64,000 nt of DNA from Epilithonimonas tenax DSM 16811 (lineage in GTDB: Bacteria; Bacteroidota; Bacteroidia; Flavobacteriales; Weeksellaceae): positions 1 through 64,000 of the forward strand of contig NZ_AUAA01000005.1 in NCBI RefSeq assembly GCF_000428485.1. The letters are read 5' to 3'. The translations under genes were made by a program, and so were the position numbers. The notes below the pieces were generated by a model. That model ran no database searches. It was not told the DNA's origin and saw only the letters and a program-made list of their open reading frames with translations. The first letter of the stretch is position 1; every line of letters begins with the position of its first letter. Positions 60,390 through 64,000 of the stretch are shown here, one piece after another.

Positions 60390-60902
60390 TTATAATACTT
60401 TTACTTTGATGATCAGTGGCATATCATTACTTATCTTTTTACCATCGCCATAAGTTCCGTACGCTAAGACAGACGGCACCAGGATTTCTACTTCCTCTCC
60501 TTTTTTCAGATATCTGATGACATCTTCCACAGCATCCATTTCTTTAAAATGACCGAATACAACCTCCGTATTTCCTATGGGATTTTGGTATAATTTGGTT
60601 CTGTTAAAGTCATAAATATCATATTGATAAGAAACTTTGTCACCATTGTTTTTACGCGGCAAGCTTTCTAGGTTTTCCCGATCTACCCAGTAGTTCATCC
60701 CCATAGGATAGTACTTTATAGCCTGAGCGTTGATCCAATCCTGTATCTGGTTTCTTTCAAGACTATTCAGATCCTTGGTTCTCTTTTTAGAAATTTCCAT
60801 ATCGCTTTCAGAAATAAACTGTTCTCCCGTGTTTGGCAGTGGATTCTGCTTGGCACAAGCTGATAAAAGCATGATTGATGCGATAAGAATTGTTTTTTTC
60901 AT
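60390..60902 (-). CDS. gldI: Gliding-motility PPIase GldI
   Basis: The 170-residue protein has a lipoprotein signal (lipobox 'LLSAC', Cys16) and an FKBP-type domain at the C-terminal half ('GHFKEMDAVEDVIRYLKKGE', 'LVPSVLAYGTYGDGKKISND'). It matches GldI, required for gliding motility and type IX secretion in flavobacteria. Position just upstream of the fused PPIase and on the same strand (17 bases) suggests one operon. Presence of GldI indicates a gliding or T9SS background for the host. Confidence 0.88.
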   Translation of the reverse strand: MKKTILIASIMLLSACAKQNPLPNTGEQFISESDMEISKKRTKDLNSLERNQIQDWINAQAIKYYPMGMNYWVDRENLESLPRKNNGDKVSYQYDIYDFNRTKLYQNPIGNTEVVFGHFKEMDAVEDVIRYLKKGEEVEILVPSVLAYGTYGDGKKISNDMPLIIKVKVL

Positions 60903-60990
60903 ATTTTAAAATGTTTTTGAACACCGGAGAAGGTAAGGGTCAAAAAACTCTGGCAAAATTAAGAATTTTCACAGACTTAATTGGCATTAA

Positions 60991-61020
60991 AACAAAAACC
61001 GGAAAATAATTTCCGGTTTT
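60991..61020 (-). terminator. Hairpin terminator of ilvE
   Basis: AAAACCGGAAA (60995-61005) with TTTCCGGTTTT (61010-61020), 4-base loop. On the minus strand a T-rich tract follows. It lies 28 bases after the ilvE stop. Confidence 0.75.
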
Positions 61021-61048
61021 CGCTTTTCAATTTACTTTTTATTTAATT

Positions 61049-62119
61049 CTATACACCGTATACATTTTCTTCTACCAATACTCTCCAGCCGAAGGTGTCT
61101 TCTGCTTTATTAGTCTGGATATTCACCAAGTCATTTTTCAACTGTTCTGCAAAGCTTTCTTCGGGCGAAAGTTTTGGTAATGTAAGATGCTCACCTTGGT
61201 AACCCAACGCTTCAAAGATACTCGTTACTACGGCGGTACCAACACCCCAAACCTCTTTCAAAGTTCCGTTTCGCTGTGCTTCTATGACATCGGTCACTTT
61301 TACGTCACCAATCACCACATCAATTCCCCTTCTTTCCGCTAGTTGAAGGAAGCTGTCTCTGGTAACACCATCCAAGATCTTATCAGATGTTTTAGGCGTA
61401 TAGATGGTATCGTTTATTCTTACAAAAACGTTCATCGTTCCACTTTCTTCAAAATATTCGTGAGAACAGTCATCTGTCCAGATGATCTGGTCATAACCTT
61501 CTTCTATCGCCAATTGTGTTGGGTAGAAAGATGCCGCATAATTTCCGGCCGCTTTTGCAGCACCTACACCTCCACTTGCTGCTCTGGAGTAATGATCAGA
61601 AATTTTAACAGAAACAGGCGCTGTGTAATAGCTTTTGGCTGGTGTTGCAACAATGGCAAACATATATTTTTCTGAGATTCTTGCTTTCAGAGCTTCTTCT
61701 GTGGCAAATAATAGTGGTCTGAGATAAAGAGACATTCCTTCTCCTTGCGGAATCCACTCTCTGTCTATATCGACCAATGCCTTGAGGCCATTCATGAAGA
61801 TCTCTTCGGAAATCTCAGGAATTGCTAATCTTTTTGCGGATTTGTTAATGCGTTCAAAGTTCTTTTCTGGACGGAAAAGGAATACCTGACCATCGTTATC
61901 CTTATACGCCTTCATTCCCTCAAAACATGCTTGCCCGTAATTGACCCCCATCATAGCTGGGGTAAAACCTATCGGACCGTAAGGAATCAGTTGAAGATCC
62001 CCCCATTTTCCATTCTCGTATTCACAAATTATCATATGATCTATAAAAGTATTCCCGAATGAGAAATTACTGGGATCAAATGTAGAAATTCTTGGGTTTG
62101 AAGATTTTTGGATTATCAT
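61049..62119 (-). CDS. ilvE: Branched-chain amino acid aminotransferase
   Basis: The 356-residue protein belongs to the class IV aminotransferases of the branched-chain type: 'GPIGFTPAMMGVNYGQACFE' near the start, the PLP Lys in 'GVGAAKAAGNYAASFYPTQ', 'EYFEESGTMNVFVRIND' and 'GVTRDSFLQLAERRG'. It interconverts Leu, Ile and Val with their keto acids. The length is normal. Single gene, ended by a terminator. Confidence 0.95.
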   Translation of the reverse strand: MIIQKSSNPRISTFDPSNFSFGNTFIDHMIICEYENGKWGDLQLIPYGPIGFTPAMMGVNYGQACFEGMKAYKDNDGQVFLFRPEKNFERINKSAKRLAIPEISEEIFMNGLKALVDIDREWIPQGEGMSLYLRPLLFATEEALKARISEKYMFAIVATPAKSYYTAPVSVKISDHYSRAASGGVGAAKAAGNYAASFYPTQLAIEEGYDQIIWTDDCSHEYFEESGTMNVFVRINDTIYTPKTSDKILDGVTRDSFLQLAERRGIDVVIGDVKVTDVIEAQRNGTLKEVWGVGTAVVTSIFEALGYQGEHLTLPKLSPEESFAEQLKNDLVNIQTNKAEDTFGWRVLVEENVYGV

Positions 62120-62144
62120 TTTTTAAATTTTAATTGAGGTATTA

Positions 62145-62152
62145 CAAATATA
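62145..62152 (-). promoter_or_regulatory. Candidate -7 box of the ilvE promoter
   Basis: On the minus strand TATATTTG (62152-62145) lies 25 bases before the ilvE ATG. No matching -33 TTG at 17-23 bases is visible, so only this box is supported. Confidence 0.35.
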
Positions 62153-62203
62153 TAATAATTATTTAATAATAAAAATTTAGTTTAAATTTGTAAAAAAAAT
62201 AAT

Positions 62204-62878
62204 TTGAAAAGAGAATTGGTAGAGACAAATGATGGAAGTAAAACCCTTTTAATCAATGATTTGGGAGAAACTTACCATTCAAAACATGGAGCGCTTCAGG
62301 AAGCAATCCATGTATTTATCAATAATGGACTTAATCTGATAAATACTTGCGAAATTAATATTTTAGAACTCGGTTTTGGAACAGGTCTTAATCTTTTAGT
62401 GACAATTGATGAATATTTGAAAAATAATAAAAATCAGAAAATCAATTATTTTGGAATAGAAAAATATCCGATTTTTTTTGAAGAAGCGTCAGAACTTGCC
62501 TATTCCGAATTATTTTCGACAGATTTTGTAAAAGAGTTGTCTCTGAAAATCCACGAGTTAGATTGGGAAACCTCTAATGAGTTAACGACTTGTTTTAGCC
62601 TAAAAAAAATAAAAAAGGACTTTTTTGATTTGAAGGCCACAGATCTTCCGCTGATTGATCTTGTTTATTTCGATTGTTTTGGCGCCAGAGTGCAGCCAGA
62701 TCTTTGGGAAATGGAACTGTTAGAAATCGTAGCTTCTAAGATGAGATCAGGATCTTTACTGACAACCTACTCATCCAAAGGAAGTGTACGAAGAAATCTG
62801 ATTGAATTAGGTTTTGAAGTGGAAAAAAAACAAGGCCCTCCGGGAAAAAGAGAAATGATGATTGCCTGGAAAAAATAA
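62204..62878 (+). CDS. mnmD: tRNA 5-methylaminomethyl-2-thiouridine methyltransferase MnmD (TTG start)
   Basis: The 224-residue protein matches the MnmD (DUF752) family that adds the last methyl group to the wobble uridine of tRNAs: 'GETYHSKHGALQEAIHVFIN', the SAM motif 'ILELGFGTGLNLL', 'FDCFGARVQPDLWEMELLE' and 'GPPGKREMMIAWKK'. It lacks the MnmC FAD domain and so is the stand-alone methyltransferase. The start is TTG at 62204, in a frame without a better ATG near; a TAAATTTG box (62183-62190) lies just upstream. Confidence 0.9.
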   Translation: MKRELVETNDGSKTLLINDLGETYHSKHGALQEAIHVFINNGLNLINTCEINILELGFGTGLNLLVTIDEYLKNNKNQKINYFGIEKYPIFFEEASELAYSELFSTDFVKELSLKIHELDWETSNELTTCFSLKKIKKDFFDLKATDLPLIDLVYFDCFGARVQPDLWEMELLEIVASKMRSGSLLTTYSSKGSVRRNLIELGFEVEKKQGPPGKREMMIAWKK

Positions 62879-62911
62879 TTTTACATAAATTAGTAACGCC
62901 AATTGACAGCT

Positions 62912-63328
62912 ATGATAGATAAGATCAACATCCGTGTTTATGCACTTTGTATAAAAGATAACAAGATTCTAGCACTGCACGAGGAATATGCAGGAGATTT
63001 CCTCGTCAAATTACCTGGAGGCGGTCTGGAATTTGGCGAAAGCACTATCGAGTGTCTGAAACGTGAGTTTCAGGAGGAGCTTAATATTGATATTAATGTC
63101 ACCGGACATTTCTACACGCAAGATGACTTTCTTGTTTCAAGGTTTCGGGATAACGAACAACTGATCACCATTTATTATCTGGCAGAAATCCTAAATGAGG
63201 AAGATCTTCTGATCCTGGATCCTTGTATAGAAAAGACGGAATGGTTTGCTTTGGATGGCGGGAATCCTTTTCAGCTACCCATTGATAAACGTGTTTTTGA
63301 TATGGCAAAAGAAAAATTCCTGAAATAA
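62912..63328 (+). CDS. NUDIX hydrolase
   Basis: The 138-residue protein (start 62912, MIDKINIR) has the Nudix box 'GGGLEFGESTIECLKREFQE' with the R-E-F-Q-E-E-L ending, for Mg2+-dependent hydrolysis of nucleoside diphosphate derivatives. The frame from 62903 begins with TTG and adds only three residues. It follows mnmD by 33 bases. Substrate unknown. Confidence 0.9.
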   Translation: MIDKINIRVYALCIKDNKILALHEEYAGDFLVKLPGGGLEFGESTIECLKREFQEELNIDINVTGHFYTQDDFLVSRFRDNEQLITIYYLAEILNEEDLLILDPCIEKTEWFALDGGNPFQLPIDKRVFDMAKEKFLK

Positions 63329-63376
63329 GCTTCCTGAATTTTTACGAGTTAGATTCAATCAGGCTTCGTTAGAACA

Positions 63377-64000
63377 TTATAAATTCCAAAGCAAATCTTC
63401 ATATTTTTTCAGAATAATATCTTTAGAAAAACGAGATTTGATAGAAGTTTTGATGTCTTCTTTGTTACCGTTTCTGTGTACAACGTGCTTTATTTTTTCA
63501 GCAAAATCATCGTAGTCTTCAATATTTGCAATTTCTCCGTTGACTTGGTTAATGATTATTTCATCAATTCCGCCAGGACAATTGTTGGCGAGCGCGTAAA
63601 CACCACAGGTTCCGGCTTCCAAAAGTACATTGGGGAAACCCTCATATCTGGAAGAGAGAATGAAAAGATCAGCAAATTTGAGATACTGGTAAGGGTTGCT
63701 TTTCCTGCCGTGAAACATAACGTGATCCAGACCCAACATTTCTTTCATTTGCAGAAGCAATTCTTTGTCTTTCCCGTCACCCAGGATATGCAAAAGAATA
63801 TTTTGATTTTTGAGACGTGAAAAAACTTTCAACAAATTATCAAAACCCTTTCTGGCAGATAGATTCCCGATAGCAACGACGTGCTTGTATTGCGGAGAAA
63901 AGTCGGCAGGTCTTTCGGATTGCTCCAGTTTTTCTTCAATAAAATCTACATCAACCGGATTATTTATTTTCACTAGTTTATTTTTCCTTATCCCAAAATT
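63377..64000 (-). CDS. GT4-family glycosyltransferase, C-terminal part cut by the window end
   Basis: The minus-strand frame is open to the last base of the window, so the N-terminal part is missing and the GTG at 63973 is internal. The visible part (208 residues) shows the donor domain of the GT4 type: 'VVAIGNLSARKGFDNLLKVF', 'LHILGDGKDKELLLQMKEM', 'VMFHGRKSNPYQYLKFADLF', and 'SSRYEGFPNVLLEAGTCGVY' with the conserved Glu. It transfers a sugar from an activated donor in envelope polysaccharide synthesis. Upstream context unknown. Confidence 0.93.
   Translation of the reverse strand, partial: NFGIRKNKLVKINNPVDVDFIEEKLEQSERPADFSPQYKHVVAIGNLSARKGFDNLLKVFSRLKNQNILLHILGDGKDKELLLQMKEMLGLDHVMFHGRKSNPYQYLKFADLFILSSRYEGFPNVLLEAGTCGVYALANNCPGGIDEIIINQVNGEIANIEDYDDFAEKIKHVVHRNGNKEDIKTSIKSRFSKDIILKKYEDLLWNL

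Noticed and set aside
1-64000. CRISPR array, prophage or restriction-modification locus
   Set aside because: No spaced direct repeats, phage structural genes or methylase/nuclease pairs were found on either strand.

Overview
The window reads as chromosomal DNA of an AT-rich member of the Bacteroidota, most likely a Chryseobacterium-like flavobacterium (family Weeksellaceae). This rests on recognised family content: GldI gliding lipoprotein, a TonB receptor paired with a DUF4249 lipoprotein, a fused CcoN-CcoO cbb3 oxidase, DUF4266/DUF3570 genes, and small flavobacterial lipoproteins. It also rests on signals: A-rich leaders without Shine-Dalgarno sequences and TAnnTTTG-type -7 promoter boxes. 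The genus is an inference. No rRNA, tRNA or CRISPR array was seen.

Layout. 1-5054 (+): the end of an IS5-like element, then a compact run encoding a small membrane protein, a periplasmic thioredoxin, an ApbE flavin transferase without a visible export signal, a DUF4266 lipoprotein ending in a CxC tail, a DUF3570 outer-membrane barrel, a PAP2 phosphatase and a VIT1/CCC1 metal transporter. The thioredoxin/ApbE/DUF4266/DUF3570 set looks like one extracytoplasmic system of unclear function and is the best candidate here for poorly described biology. 5135-12787 (-): a stress-type block with a P2-type ATPase, two-domain UspA, DUF1003, cupin, AraC regulator, SHOCT, Dps, a lysine-rich protein and a triple-BON protein. 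13316-17735 (+): an unknown protein, a 43-aa basic peptide, a GH130 enzyme and a two-domain glycosyltransferase. 17732-20272 (-): an Mla-type lipid transporter (MlaE, MlaF, MlaD). 20633-25843 (+): NhaA, DUF389, a ClC channel with CBS domains and two small coupled ORFs.

25884-37871: a MetA-type outer-membrane protein, CcoG, an AraC regulator, DUF4249 plus TonB receptor, an XRE regulator, then fused CcoNO and CcoP, and a SixA-type phosphatase. A dyad in the XRE/ccoNO intergenic region could be an operator. 38058-48628: alaS, a GxxExxY gene broken by one nonsense codon, an L,D-transpeptidase-like lipoprotein, a TIGR02117 protein, queG, a rhodanese, several very small genes, Pmp3, a decayed ORF and a large M16 peptidase. 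48629-49895: a Y1 (IS200/IS605-type) transposase bracketed by inverted hairpin repeats, i.e. a REP/RAYT-like unit.

49896-64000: an SDR, a frameshifted membrane ORF, acyl-CoA reductase and ferredoxin reading away from a shared palindromic promoter, serC-serA-DUF1015 (serine synthesis), a bacteriophytochrome kinase overlapping its heme oxygenase (red-light sensing with its own biliverdin supply), a cyclophilin-FKBP fusion next to gldI, a branched-chain aminotransferase, mnmD, a NUDIX hydrolase and a GT4 glycosyltransferase cut by the window end. Several hairpin terminators agree with these operon borders.
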